Made by a program: the position numbers and the translations under genes. From positions 16,392,764 to 16,456,763 of the forward strand of contig NC_092583.1 of NCBI RefSeq assembly GCF_037975245.1: a stretch of DNA of 64,000 nucleotides. Direction: 5' to 3'. Positions 1 to 13,200 of this stretch are shown here, piece by piece. This stretch comes from Apostichopus japonicus (lineage: Eukaryota; Echinodermata; Holothuroidea; Aspidochirotida; Stichopodidae). The first letter of the stretch is position 1, and every line of letters begins with the position of its first letter. Under the pieces are notes generated by a model. It ran no database searches. It was given only the letters and a program-made list of their open reading frames with translations, and was not told where the DNA came from.

Positions 1-640
1 ACGAATTGTGATGTTGTTTTACTTATTGGTGATTTTTGTTTCAAATTCGCATATATAAATTTGAAATATGAAGTGAGAAATAGAAAGATTTTATAAACCA
101 GTGGCGTGGGGGTTAAATGCATGGAGGTAAATGTAGTTGCAACGATCTACGATTCTGAAGCCTAGGCCAAGACTCCTCATGTAACCATAACATTGATACG
201 GCTAGGCCTAGCCTATTCAATTCTGAATGGTTCCATCCATATTGGTGCATAAACGTACGGTTGAGGTTTGACGGAAAAGTTTATCTTAACGCTGTTCTTA
301 AGAGGGTACTCAATCGATATCCAAAAGTCTAAATCAGCAAGGCCTATTGTAATGCTAACAAAAGGAAGCTAGCAACCACTGATGCCCGTGGAAGCACTCT
401 AAACCTGGAAGCAGACTCAAGCTCCGCCCACTCTGCATATTACTGAGAGAGAGGCAGTCGAGCTGTGGTCATGCTTTGCTGATTTCAATGAATGGACAAT
501 AGACGCTCACACGCCGTCATGACGGCGATTAGAATTGGCAATGGCCCCTAATAACAAGAAATATTCAACTTTTACTAGAACTTGAAGTACTTGTCTACAA
601 GTCTACATGAGTCAGCCACAGGCCGAAACTAATAATATGT

Positions 641-673
<33 letters not shown>

Positions 674-1146
674 AAAAGGGAATGGGCAATTCTAATTTCC
701 TAACCGTCTTCAGGAGATCTGTATATGCAGGGATTAAATTAAGGTTTCAGAGACCACTCTCTTTGAAAGATTCATGGGATTTTTGGTGGAACATACCAGC
801 TAGGGACAACTGGAGTGTAACCAGGGTCATGTGGCATATTCTTATATATCATTTATAACCTTTTTATGTAGAAACCTCTCATGCATTAACAAGTTTACAA
901 TTCTTAGTTATTTGTTGTTTATTTTTGCTTTGAAAACCAAAAAGGAATTGTCCAAGACTGGTTGATTTAGCTGGGTGCTACAGAGTACATATATTCTCAG
1001 GGATCTCTGTGAATTGTTTGGCAAATTATGTGGTCTGATGGACCATTAAATCTCTGCTAAACTTTTCTGTGAATGAAAGTTACCACATTATAAAATTCCC
1101 TTCTGTGTCATCTCTGAAAATCTTAATTGTCTACAAAATTGCTCAC
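1..1146. other. Intron or 3'-ward region of the LRP gene, no exon recognised
   Basis: No further LDLa or EGF exon could be found on the minus strand. It holds a CAA-rich microsatellite (about 637-675) and a 16-bp perfect palindrome at 512-527. Confidence 0.5.
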
Positions 1147-1297
1147 CAGTGCAGCCCTGCTCATCAGAACCATCGATGCATTGAGCCACCCCATCACATT
1201 TATCATCTTGTGAGTAGCAATGTCCATTGCTACATTCATTGTTCGCAGTCTCGGGACATGATGAAGGGGGTTCCTCCTCAGAGTTGTCCTCACAATC
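1147..1297 (-). CDS. LRP1: LRP1-like exon 18: EGF end plus LDLa repeat 4
   Basis: A 151-nt exon, phase 0 to 1. After DCED and an acidic linker it encodes an LDLa repeat with six cysteines and [10 protein letters not shown]. By LRP1 layout it starts the second ligand-binding cluster. The donor is GTGAGC at 1141-1146; the next exon is outside or was not found. Confidence 0.83.
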
Positions 1298-4200
1298 CTG
1301 TGATACAGAAGATAAAGTAGAGACAACACTTATAGTTAAAGGGTGTGAAGACTCGCGCAAAAAGGAAAGTCTAATGCGGGTAACTTGACCTAGTTTCAAA
1401 TGAGGTGTAACAGTAGTGTTAAACACCACCATCGATCCCAGAAAATACACACACAGCTTGCTACCGTCTGTAATTAGACACTAGTGTATAGTCAGTACAT
1501 AAAACTGCAGTCAATACCCACAGCACAGTATACAAACGATACAGCGATGGACATCTCAGGTCCAGCTGAAGATAACAATTAAGGTATCACGTTTCAATAC
1601 CGTCTGCATTTTGTAGCGACACGAACAAATCGTCACTTGCAAGCAACAGAAACTTTTTCAGATGGCTGCACGCGGTTTGGGGCGAGTCTTCAATGCCTTT
1701 AAACCATTGTTCCCGTGCTTTTAAACAAAATGAAATTCCAGACATTTTCCAGACCAAAACATGTTGTACCATTTCCTGTGTTGCCTATGAAGGCCTAACG
1801 TTAGGCTAACCTGAAGTAGCTGGGCTAAAACTGCTAGTATTAATATCACACATCACGGACAAGTATCTAAACAAATCGACTGCTCTACCAAAGAAGAAAC
1901 CTTTTCATAGTCAAGAAAAGATATCAAAAGAGGAAGTGCTCAAATGAGAATATTTCTGACACTTCCCAAAAACTCAACTTTAACATAACAAAATATAGAG
2001 TAAACAAACATAACTATGGGATATTTCATGTTTGGCAAGTGACTTACTAGGTGATTACTGCCAATCTTCATACCATATGGACAACCACAAACACGTGAGC
2101 GGTCAGGAATAGCAAAACAAAAATGGCTGCATCTCCCTCTACTCATGGAGCATGTATTGGAACCTGTTGCAAACAAAATATCCAGGTGGATAACAAGTCG
2201 CATATATTTCAAACATTGCAGGTTTAAACCCTTGAACAGAGAGGTTAAACCAGTAAACAGAGAAGTTAAATCCTTCAATAGAGACATTACACCAGGGGTG
2301 GGCAACCTTTTTGAATGAATGGGCCAGATATAAGGAGTGAAAAATTGACTGGGCCGCACCTAACCAACGACCTGCTGTTGATTTCAAACCTTTGATTCCG
2401 AGGACTTTCAAGCAATAGTTGTGTGTACTTAATCCGTATTCACAAAAACATAATGTCAATACAGTTCCATAATTAATGATGATAATAGGCCTACCTGACA
2501 GCATCAGTAGTGCAGATAAATTCTAAGCAGTTAGCTCGTTTTTGTGATGTAAAATAGATTGATTTTTTTCTCTCTTTCTTGAGACATCTCACAGGCCGCA
2601 AAAAAACCACTGGCGGGCCGGATGTGGCCCGCGGGCCGTAGGTTGCCCAACCCTGCCGTTACACCCTTCAACAGGGAAGGTAAACCCTTCGACAGAAAAG
2701 TTAAGCAATACAACAGAGAATATAAACCCTTCAACAGAAAAAGTTCTACCTTCGACAGAAAAGTCAACTAAGAACTGACATAAACTAGAGCATCAAAAAG
2801 CACAGTAGCTCACACAAGATTGATCATTTGACCAAGTGTCTCAATAAATGAACCTATTGGGCACCTAACTTTAGGTGCTAGCAGTCTACCTGGAACAACT
2901 GAGTGCTCAGCTTGACTGTTCAAATGCACAGTCAAGCTGAGCACTCAGAAAACGCAATAGTACTACTTGGAATGTTCCAAGTAGTACTATTGCGTTTTCA
3001 TGCAGTACTCACATACTGCGTTAAGCCTACATCTTATTTATGTTAGGCCCTAAGTAGCCTAACTTCAGTTATAATAACTTCAATATAGGTCTCCATACTA
3101 GTCTCCATACTAAGTTACACTATATACTAGAGTAAATCACAAATCTTGGAGACTATGGGGTATTCTGTTTAATTTCTCATTCACAACGCGGTTGCTTGCT
3201 TCGGCGATCTTTTCACTTTATCAGAGTTTCAGCCATCATGTGTATATATAAACGAAGTATCTACTATCTAATCGTAAACATAAATCTTGCTGAGATCGTT
3301 CTCGGTTATTCCTTCGCAAGATCAATCTCTTTACTTTTACACAGTAAGTCAAAATGGGCGTTTTCCATTGAGCTGAAAATTAGTCGAATTAAGCTCTAGT
3401 CAATTTAAGTTACAGCGCTCAGTTATGGCTTGAAGGGCAGAACGTTAATACATAAACCCTTAATAGAAGTAGTAACCTCCACTTTGGAAACAATATCAGA
3501 CAACAGTTAGTTGTAACTAATGGCATATACCACGTAAGGAAAGGGGGGGGTTTACTAACCGTATCACTTTAACTGAGCTCAACAGAAGGCTGGCAATACA
3601 CTCTGATACAGATATAAACAATGGTGTCGTGTGCAAATACTATAAACAAGTTAATCGTGGAACTACTTAAACTTACCAAAAATGTTATTGTTTCATCACT
3701 TCATGATATCTCTAAAAGGAAAAATTTCATTTCACAAAAGAAGTTAACAACACTTTTTGCTGTGCAGGTCAACACAATTGGCCAGGTAGGTTTTGGGAGA
3801 TAATACCAATGGAAATGGATACCAAATACAAATGGATAGATTCATTCTAGCTAAGCAGGATTTTCCAGCTACAGCATTCATTTATTTTTTTGTTTTACAT
3901 AGTGTCCTACCTGTCTGGCTCTCAGCAGTTATAACTGCAATCTCATTTGGGGCAACATCACCAGTTCTGTACTGTATACTAAGACCTGATCCATCCAACT
4001 TGTTCACTCGCATTACAGCTTTGGCTCTCCGATCAGCAAATAGTAGATAATCTACACAGCAATAACAATGTAACAAAAGGATTTGAAGGCTAGTAAGTTC
4101 CAAAAGAAGTCACTAAATTGGATCAAAACAATCTTGTTGACTCAATTCAAAGGCAGATTGATCATCAGACTTACTACAATTCACTGTCAATGGCAAATTT

Positions 4201-7200
4201 GAACAGTTTATCATGTTCAGTCACAGAGAACACGAAGCCATCCTAATCTCCACATGGTGTTCTACAATTATAACTGCAAGTATTTTTAAATCTGAGAAAG
4301 CAAATTAATCATTGAAATGTCCTCCTGCTACGAGGGAGTGATATATTACAACAATAAATCACCAGCAGCATTATAGGTAGTGGTTGACTAACCTTCAAAT
4401 ATAGCCAAGCTATCAACAGATGACATCTGCTGAATATCCAGTTGTACGCGATTCTCTCCTGTGAAGTCAATTCTCTCGATTCTCTTCAGCTACAAAGCAG
4501 AACAGAGGAAATTCACTTCACAACACTTCAACAAGATTCATTCAAACAACACACAATCAAACAAAACACATTTAATAGATTCATGTTACTAAGTTGATCC
4601 ACATATCACTTTCAACCTAGAGACATTGGATCAAGATACATTGAATATTCATCCAGGACACACTGGATCAAGATACATTGAATATTCATCCAGGACACAT
4701 TGGATCAAGATACATTGAATATTCATCCAGGACACATTGGATCAAGATACATTGAATATTCATCCAGGACACATTGGATCAAGATACATTGAATATTCAT
4801 CCAGGACACATTGGATCAAGATACATTGAATATTCATCCAGGACACATTGGATCAAGATACATTGAATATTCATCCAGGACACATTGGATCAAGACAAGT
4901 AAGACACATTTAGTTACCAGAGTGAGGAAGCTGTACCCCCCACACCCCCACCCTCCCCCAAGGCTGTGTACTACATAATTTGTTGTGCTTCAGTTTCACA
5001 CAGCAGGCACGGTAGGTGTTCAAAGATGATCTCTATTATTTGATATTGATTCAGCCTTGCTGCAGCAGGATTTTGCAGCTGCTGCAGTTTTTTGACATGT
5101 TGCCTTAATAGAGATACACTTAAAAGGACATGCAAAACCCAACCACATCTATTTGGTTTATGTGATAGAGATAAGTGTCAACTATCCAATATAGCTAAGC
5201 ACGATCATATTCCATTTTTAGAAGATAACACAGATTTATAAATCTCCCTTCACATACAACACTGAAGAGTTTTAACAATATGAATGTCACCAGGTCACAT
5301 TTGATTTTTCCTTTCTTTCTTACAATGCTTGCTCTCAAAGATTTAAGTCTTACCATTGTTATTGTTTTGTAATGGTCTTATTGTCCTATTGTATGAAATT
5401 GTGTATTTTGCTTTGTTGTACTTTGATTGGTCTATTTCTCTGTATTTTAGGAAGCGAAGCACCACGTCAAGCCCGCAAGGGTTTTTTTGTTCCGCTTCCT
5501 TCACTTCATGTATTATTCACTACTACTTCATGTTATTGGTATTTGTAAAAAACAAATAAATGAAATGAAATGAACATGACCTAATGAAGGAATTGGTTTG
5601 TTGTCAATGCTATTAAAAAATTCTACCTTGAAAATGGATCAAAGGAAAAACAAAGAAATATCAAAAGATGTTTAGATCCTAGTGGCACTATAACTATAAC
5701 ATCACATGACTTTGAACATAATATCTCCCAAATGGAACAAGGTTTCTTCCTTAACTGTTTGGGGAAAGCTGTTCACCACAAAGATCTCTTTCACAAAAGT
5801 TAAAGAAGACAGTTGGAACTAGTGTATTCTTTAAGCTGATATGAACTTTGTACTTAAACATAACTTATTCCCATCCTTAAACAAGCTTTACAGCAACATA
5901 TAGTTGAATTGTTGATACCTGTGCAGTTACATTTTATACATTGTTTCCAAGTTCCATAGTTTTGTCAGCTTTTCTCTCCAAAGAGGCAAATCAGTAAACA
6001 AGTGGTCTTTGACATAACGAACAAGAAACATTTTGAGAATATGACAAACACATTATGTCAAAGGAGCAGCATTAAAGCTGATTACTTCTCAGACTTACCA
6101 CATTATCTATCCAATATAGTCTGGATTCAACGTGATCCACAACAATATCTACAGGACTACCAAGAAGTGTATCCACCAAAGTCGTTCTATGACTGCCATC
6201 CATCCATCCTCTCTCAATTTTAGCAATCCTTGGTTTTGCCTCTGTCCAGAAGAGATACCTAAAATAACACATGTTGAAAGATTAAATGATTATTGCCATT
6301 AAAAAAAAAAAACCTGTATAGAAACCTAGTTATTACCCCTCAAAATCCCAGGGATTAGAAACCTTGTTATTACCCCTCAAAATCTCAGGGATTTTGCCTT
6401 TTTAAAAGTGTAATTTGACAATATTTATAGATCCACAATTCTTGCCAAGAGTCTCATGTCCTCATATCCCCTTTTGTATGTATACGACGAGTAAGGGTAC
6501 AAGTCTCTAAGCACAAATACAAGTATCTATTCAGACACTAGTATCCATACTAGATTTTGAAAATGTCACAAGGACGAGTACACAAATAGAGAGTACAAGA
6601 GTGAGTACGAGTGAAAATCGAGTGTATAAGAGTGAGTATGATTGTAAATCAAGTGTGTAGAGTATGAATACAAATCAAGTGTCAGGGTGAGTACTAGTGC
6701 AAATCAATTGTGTAAGAATGAGTATGTGTGCATATCAAGTGTTTAAGAGTGAGTACCAGTGCAAATCAAGTGTATAAGAGTGAGTATGATTTTAAATCAA
6801 GTGAGTAGAGTATGATTGCAAATCAAGTGTGTCAGAGTCAGTACTAGTGCAAATCGAGTGTATAAGAGTGAGTATGATTGTAAATCAAGTGTGTAGAGTA
6901 TGAATACAAATCAAGTGTCAGGGTGAGTACTAGTGCAAATCAATTGTGTAAGAATGAGTATGTGTGCATATCAAGTGTGTAAGAGTGAGTACTAGTGCAA
7001 ATCAAGTGTATAAGAGTGAGTATGATTGTAAATCAAGTGTGTAGAGTATGAATGCAAATCAAGTGTGACAGAGTGAGTATGTGTGCATATCAAGAGTTTA
7101 AGATTGAGTACTAGTGCAAATCAATTGTGTAAGAATGAGTATGTGTGCATATCAAGTGTGTAAGAGTGAGTAAGAGTCAATAAGAGTAAAAATCAAGTGT

Positions 7201-10200
7201 ATACGAGTGAGAACGAGTGCAAATCAAGTGTGTAAGAGTCAGTATGAGTACAAATCAAGTGTATATGAGAAAGTAAGGGTGCAAATCAAGTGTATATGAG
7301 CGTAGTGCGAATCAAATGTGTAAGTGTGAGTACGAGTGAAAATCAAGTGTGTAAGAGTGAGTACGAGTCTAAATCAATTGTGTAAGAGTGAGTACGAGTG
7401 CAGATCAAGTGTGTAAGAGTGGGTACAAGTAAAAATCAAGTGTGTAAGAATACAGATTCACTTTAACTTTGTAGTACATTACCCTGCCAATGGTGCCACA
7501 GCCACAGATTCTGGGACAGTTAGACCAGTAACCAAGGCTCTCAACCCTTCAAATCTTCCATCAAGGTTAGTAACAAGAATGGATCCTTGCCACAAATCAG
7601 CAAGGTAGAGAGATTTTGATAACCAGTCATAATCCATATCACCAATATACCAGACATTCTTCAGTATTATTGTCCCAATATCTGATTCCAAACAAAAAGA
7701 GAAGCATGGAAAAGAAAAACTTGTAATGAAATGAAAACATTAGTAAAGAAAGTATTGTTTGCTCGTTATAGAATCTAACAAAAAGCATGACAAAAAAAAT
7801 AGTGATAAAATTCTGACAGGAGTTCACAGGCCAGGATGCAGTTCAGATGTTTCTATAGTTTTTTGTTTTTTTTTTGTTTTGCCTCTGAAGAAGATCCTGC
7901 TAGGATCGAAACGTCAGGCCAACTGACTTTTACACGTTTCTATAGCTAGCAGGGATGTAAGTGCAGCCAAAAAAAAAAACCGGAAAACTATTCGGAGAAA
8001 CCGGGGGAATGTCGTGCTAACGCATCCTACTCCTAGCTCTGAATACTTACGCACTATCGTTATGTTAGGCTAGCTCAAAAGTATTAGCGCTAACACATCA
8101 TACCCCTAGTTCTGACTACTTACACACTATCGTTATGTTAGGCTAGCTCCAAGTAACGAATACGTCGCAGCCAAATCCGGAATAAAAAACAGTCTCACAT
8201 TTGAAAGCGATCACGAATATCGACTATCATATGCGTATCCCGTAGATTTAGCCGCTCACAAATATCACAAGCGTTATTTCCGAAACTTATGTCGAGCACC
8301 CGCAGTTACGAATCAACGTGAATTAGGCAAGGTTTTTCAACGACAGAAATGAGCTATGGCGATTTGAAGTTCGCACGTACGCAACGATGTTCACATGGCA
8401 CACACAATGTTGTACAGTGCAATGCGATGTGTAACAGGAAATGGTATTTTGGTTGATCGATGAGTGAAAATTGAAGTTAGCTTGCTGCAACGGGCCAGGC
8501 ATTTTTGCCGCGTTGTGTCTTTGATATTTGTACAATTTTGTGGAACTTTATTGGAATTAAAAAAAAAACGGATTTCCGTAAAAATACGGAAGACTTACAT
8601 CCCTGAAAAAAAAAACCGGATTTCCGTAAAAATACGGAAGACTTACATCCCTGAGCTAGTAGAAAATTAGCTTCTCTCTTAAGATCTGTTATGTTGTTGT
8701 TAACAATACATACTTAAAATGGAAATATAACAGTTCAGACAACTTTACCATTTCCTATAAATATCCCTTAAATATGCACAACTCCACACCATAATGCTTG
8801 ATGTATTTATATGATTTACATGTTGAGAGCAAATAGGCCTTGAATATGATCTCAACTAACACAGATATTTAACCATGATATGAATAATGGATGTGAAAGC
8901 AGAGATTGTCAAAATTATTGCGAAGCCCTTGAAAACTGGACCATGTTTACAGATTTACTTTCCCACTCACAATCAAAAATCACAAACTGCAATAAACTCT
9001 TTTTCTGTTGTCTAATTAACTGGCATATGTGGTGAAAAACCAACCAATTAAACAGATGTACAGTCAGATAAACATGAAGAGAATATTAGACCACCTAAAT
9101 TCATATGTGTTGTAACTATGAAAAAAACGAAGGATTAAATGATAATTAAATAAGTAAAATATTTAATAAAAAGCAAGAAATGATTCCACTGAATAACTTC
9201 ATGTGACCTTTTCTTGAGCTGTACATAAATTGAGCTTAGCTTAAAATATAACAGTTTTTACCGATGTGACAATTTGGAAATACCAAAAAGCTCCTTTGAA
9301 AGCTTTTTGAAAGCTAATGAGCATCCACTTATCACCACAGGGAGATCTTATGTATGTGTTCTAGTGGTGTTTGTGATTCAATTGAGATTGAGTGCGGAAG
9401 ACAAGTGAATATTTGACATCAAAATCAAATACTTACAAGACGTTAATGGTTTGAATCGTGTTGGAGTGCCATTTCTCAATGAGACATGTTTATGCTTTTG
9501 GTGTAGTGTTGTTTTGTATGTTGCAGTTACCTATACTACAAATATAAAACCAGAAAGCCAAACAATTCAGTGATTTCTTGTCTAATTTCAAATGAGAATA
9601 TTTAAAGGTTTTGCAGACAAGATTTCCAGATTTTGATCACTGCCAAATATTCATGATAAGCAAAGTTCTGAACTCATGTATTAAAGAATACTGGTCATAA
9701 ACATTGTCACAGCAGTGTTGGTAACATCTCAATGCTATGTTAGAACCACATTTCATGCAAAACATGAAACTTTATTTTACAAATGGCAAATGGAATAGTT
9801 ATAAAATATTATAGACATCAAATCTAGGCAAACCGGTTACACAAAATACAAAACACAGTTGATCTTACCTGTTCCATCAAACTTGGCTTTTCTTATGTGG
9901 AAGCCATAGCTACCATAAATGATTGTCTTCTGCTGTACATCGATTGAAAACGCTGACCATGAACTCATTGCCTTAGGGGCGATGGCAAAGGACCCTTGAC
10001 TATTATCCAGAGAAACACCTCTGAGATAAATGTTTTTGTAAAACAAAATTTTCTGAATGTCTGCAGGAAAGAGAATCAAACATTTGACATTGCTTCATTT
10101 TTCACTACCAACATTTAAATAATAGTTTTTCATTTTCCATTAGATACACTTTACAAAAGCTGGTAATTATTTTAAGCGGAAGTTTTGAAGATAGGAGAAA

Positions 10201-13200
10201 GACTAAGAAACTAGAGTGTTGTTTTCGTGAAACCATCAAAATAAATCTCCACGGACAAGGGTGTTCAATCATCTGTGTGACTGGTTCGGCACCTTTCAAA
10301 ACATTAATGTAATATACCGTAATTATACCAACAGACCGATTGTCCTAACCTCCATTGTGAGTGGTGCTTTGCTATATCATGATAATAAGGGTACATGAAA
10401 ACTTCCTCACATGATTTCGCTCCACAATTTGGAGTGTTAGCTCAGTGGTTAATGCCGGTGCCTTCCAATCATATGGTCCCCGGTTCGAGTCACTCCAAGA
10501 TTAATGTATGTTGTCCAGTTACAGAGTTGTTGACAATTGACAATTCACAATCATGGAAGTTAAATATGAATCTAAGAGACTGACTTCGGTCAGCTTGCGG
10601 CTTTGATAAGCCAATGAGGCTTCTTCGCAAGTTCCTGCTTGCAGGAGGATCTAAATACATACATACATGCCCAGCATCTCTATCATAGCCCACCTCCTCC
10701 AACCTTCCCAGCATGCATCATTATATTACTCACGAGAACACCCCTTCTCATCTTCATCCAGTTCCATTCCAATGGGGCACTTGCACCTGTACCCAGTTCC
10801 ATCGTTGTCAGTAATATGGCTAAGTACACACAGGTGAGTGCACCCACCATTGTCTTCTCCACAAGGGTTAGGAACTACAAAAAAGCAGAAACTAAATTTA
10901 ACCCCACTGATGACCAATGAAATAATCTGTGTTGAATAGTACTGTATGTAGAGAACAACCACTTATCTCTAGAAAGTATAGTTCTTCACATAAAACTGGT
11001 AGCTACATACTGCTGATATTATAGGCATTGAAGACTCGCCCCAAACCGTGTGCCGCGCTCTGAAACTAACTTTCTGTTGCTTGCAAGTGACATTTGTTTG
11101 TGTCGCTACAAAATGCAGACAGTAATGAAACATGATGTCTTGTTATCTTTAGCTGGACCTGAGATGTCCATCGCTGTATCGTTTGTACACTGTGCTGTGT
11201 TGTAGCTGTACTGACTGTACACTAGTGTCAACTACTGAAGGTAGCAAGCTGTGTGCGTATTTTCTGGGATCGATGGTGGTGTCCAACATTTCTGTTACAC
11301 CTCATTCGGAACTAGGTCAGATTACCGTCATTAGACGTTTCTTTTTGCGCGAGTCTTCACACCCTTTAATATCATTCAAAGCATTATAACTTGAAATATC
11401 TCACAACCATACAGCACATTCTGTTTCAGGACAAAGCACTACTCCAGGGCTTGCGTGTAAGACAATTCTTTGTGCTCAACAGAGACAATCACTATTGTTT
11501 GCTACTACTTCAGCCTAGCAGCACAGGATTCTACATCGGCTGCAGGTTTGCTTATTGACACAGTGTCTAAGTTGTCATTATTGATACCTGAATACAATGA
11601 ACACTCAACATGTGAAGGTATATACCACCAACCAGAAAAGAACAAATAGATAAAGGAAAACCAAAACTTGAAAAACTCACCTACAGGTTGTAAAACTGGA
11701 TGAACGACTCGTAACTTTCTGATGGCGGATGATGTACTATGTATAACTTCTGAGCCTTCGGGATTTCTGTCAAATCTATGCAACTTGATAATACCTTGCC
11801 TTGTGTCATCTGTTGCATATGCATATTCTTCAAAAATGGCCAAACCCACAGGAGAGGGCAGGACTTTAAAACCAACAGATATTATCTGCCTGTTAATAGA
11901 TTGAAATATATCGAAAAAAAAACTGGTAAGGTATTTGCTTGTTTGACTGAAATACGCCTACTGACAAAAATGACATCACGTTGCATTGGGGCAATTGATA
12001 TGCCCCCCCAAATGATACAACACTTGGCAAAATCTTTTGAAAAACATTGTTAATCATATATTTGATATTTGTGCAAAAAACATGCTAATTAATGGAAGCT
12101 ATGAAATGAAATGCACAATATTTCACGAATAACAACACAGATCACAATTGCATCTGCTCATTCTGGCTGCAGAGACCACCTGCTTTGATTCCCTTCTAGA
12201 GGGAAGGGAATGCTCAGCCATGCACAATAGGTTACATTCAATGAACTACATCTTGAGCTCTTAATTGTTCAGTTATTAAGATGGGGTTTCAACTTACCCA
12301 TGTGGCATATTTTTTCTCTTTAAGAAAAGTTACATTGTCTGTCATGACAACAAACCTTGAGTTACCATAGCGATGCTGAAGTCAACAGTGCGATGGTTGT
12401 GTGGAGACAGATAACTGAGGATTCTTGACTACTTACCTTGACCTACCGTCATACTGAACAGATTCCAGGTAGTCTAACATTCGGTCCACCCAGTAAAGTC
12501 TCTTAGCAGGAATATCAGTAATCATGTCAGATACCATATAGATGTAGTCGGTAACTATGGTTACCTCATGCGTACCATCCATGTAACCTCTCACTATCCT
12601 TGGGTTGTCTCCATAGTAAGAATAGAAAAGGTACCTGTGAAAGAGAATGAACTGTTGTAATCATTCACTATGGTAGCATGTGTACCATCCATGTTAACTT
12701 TCTATATTCTTGGGTTGTATCCATAGTAACAACAGTGAAGGTACCTCTCTTTCGCATGGGGAGTTATCCTGCTAACAAGGCATATAGACTGAATTCTGTG
12801 TTTTTTTGACTTCCTATTGTGTATTGGAGCCTCATGAAAAATTACTGTACTCACAAAATGGAACCGTACACCACATATGAAGTTCATCCAAGTTGGTATT
12901 TATTTGATTACAAGTAACGTACAGCATCACACAGTGTACTAACCATGCTCAAGATCATCAACTGAAAACTGATCCAATTCTCTCAATTTAAAAAAAAAAC
13001 AGGATCGAAAAATCCAAACTTTGTACAAGTGTGACAGAAAAAGTAAAATCCTCCATAATTGGCTTGGATACTCCAAACATAATTCTTACAAAACAATTGC
13101 AGTTGATTTATCAGATCTGAATTGATAGCAAGATTTCTTAAGTTTACTTATCAGTCATCATATTGCAAAGCACAAAATTATTACTAAATGATAACAAATT

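Noticed and set aside
1940-2359. Long reading frame extending EGF exon 17 on both sides
   Set aside because: The extra sequence is minisatellite and MITE translation; AG and GTAAGT borders limit the exon to 2048-2163.
4624-4895. Regular short repeats that might look like a CRISPR array
   Set aside because: Units are directly contiguous with no spacers, and the DNA is animal; it is a simple tandem repeat. The same applies to 63514-64000.
10431-10505. A tRNA gene, from A and B boxes
   Set aside because: It does not fold as a full tRNA and continues into a repeated body and tail seen again at 25811, so it is a SINE head.
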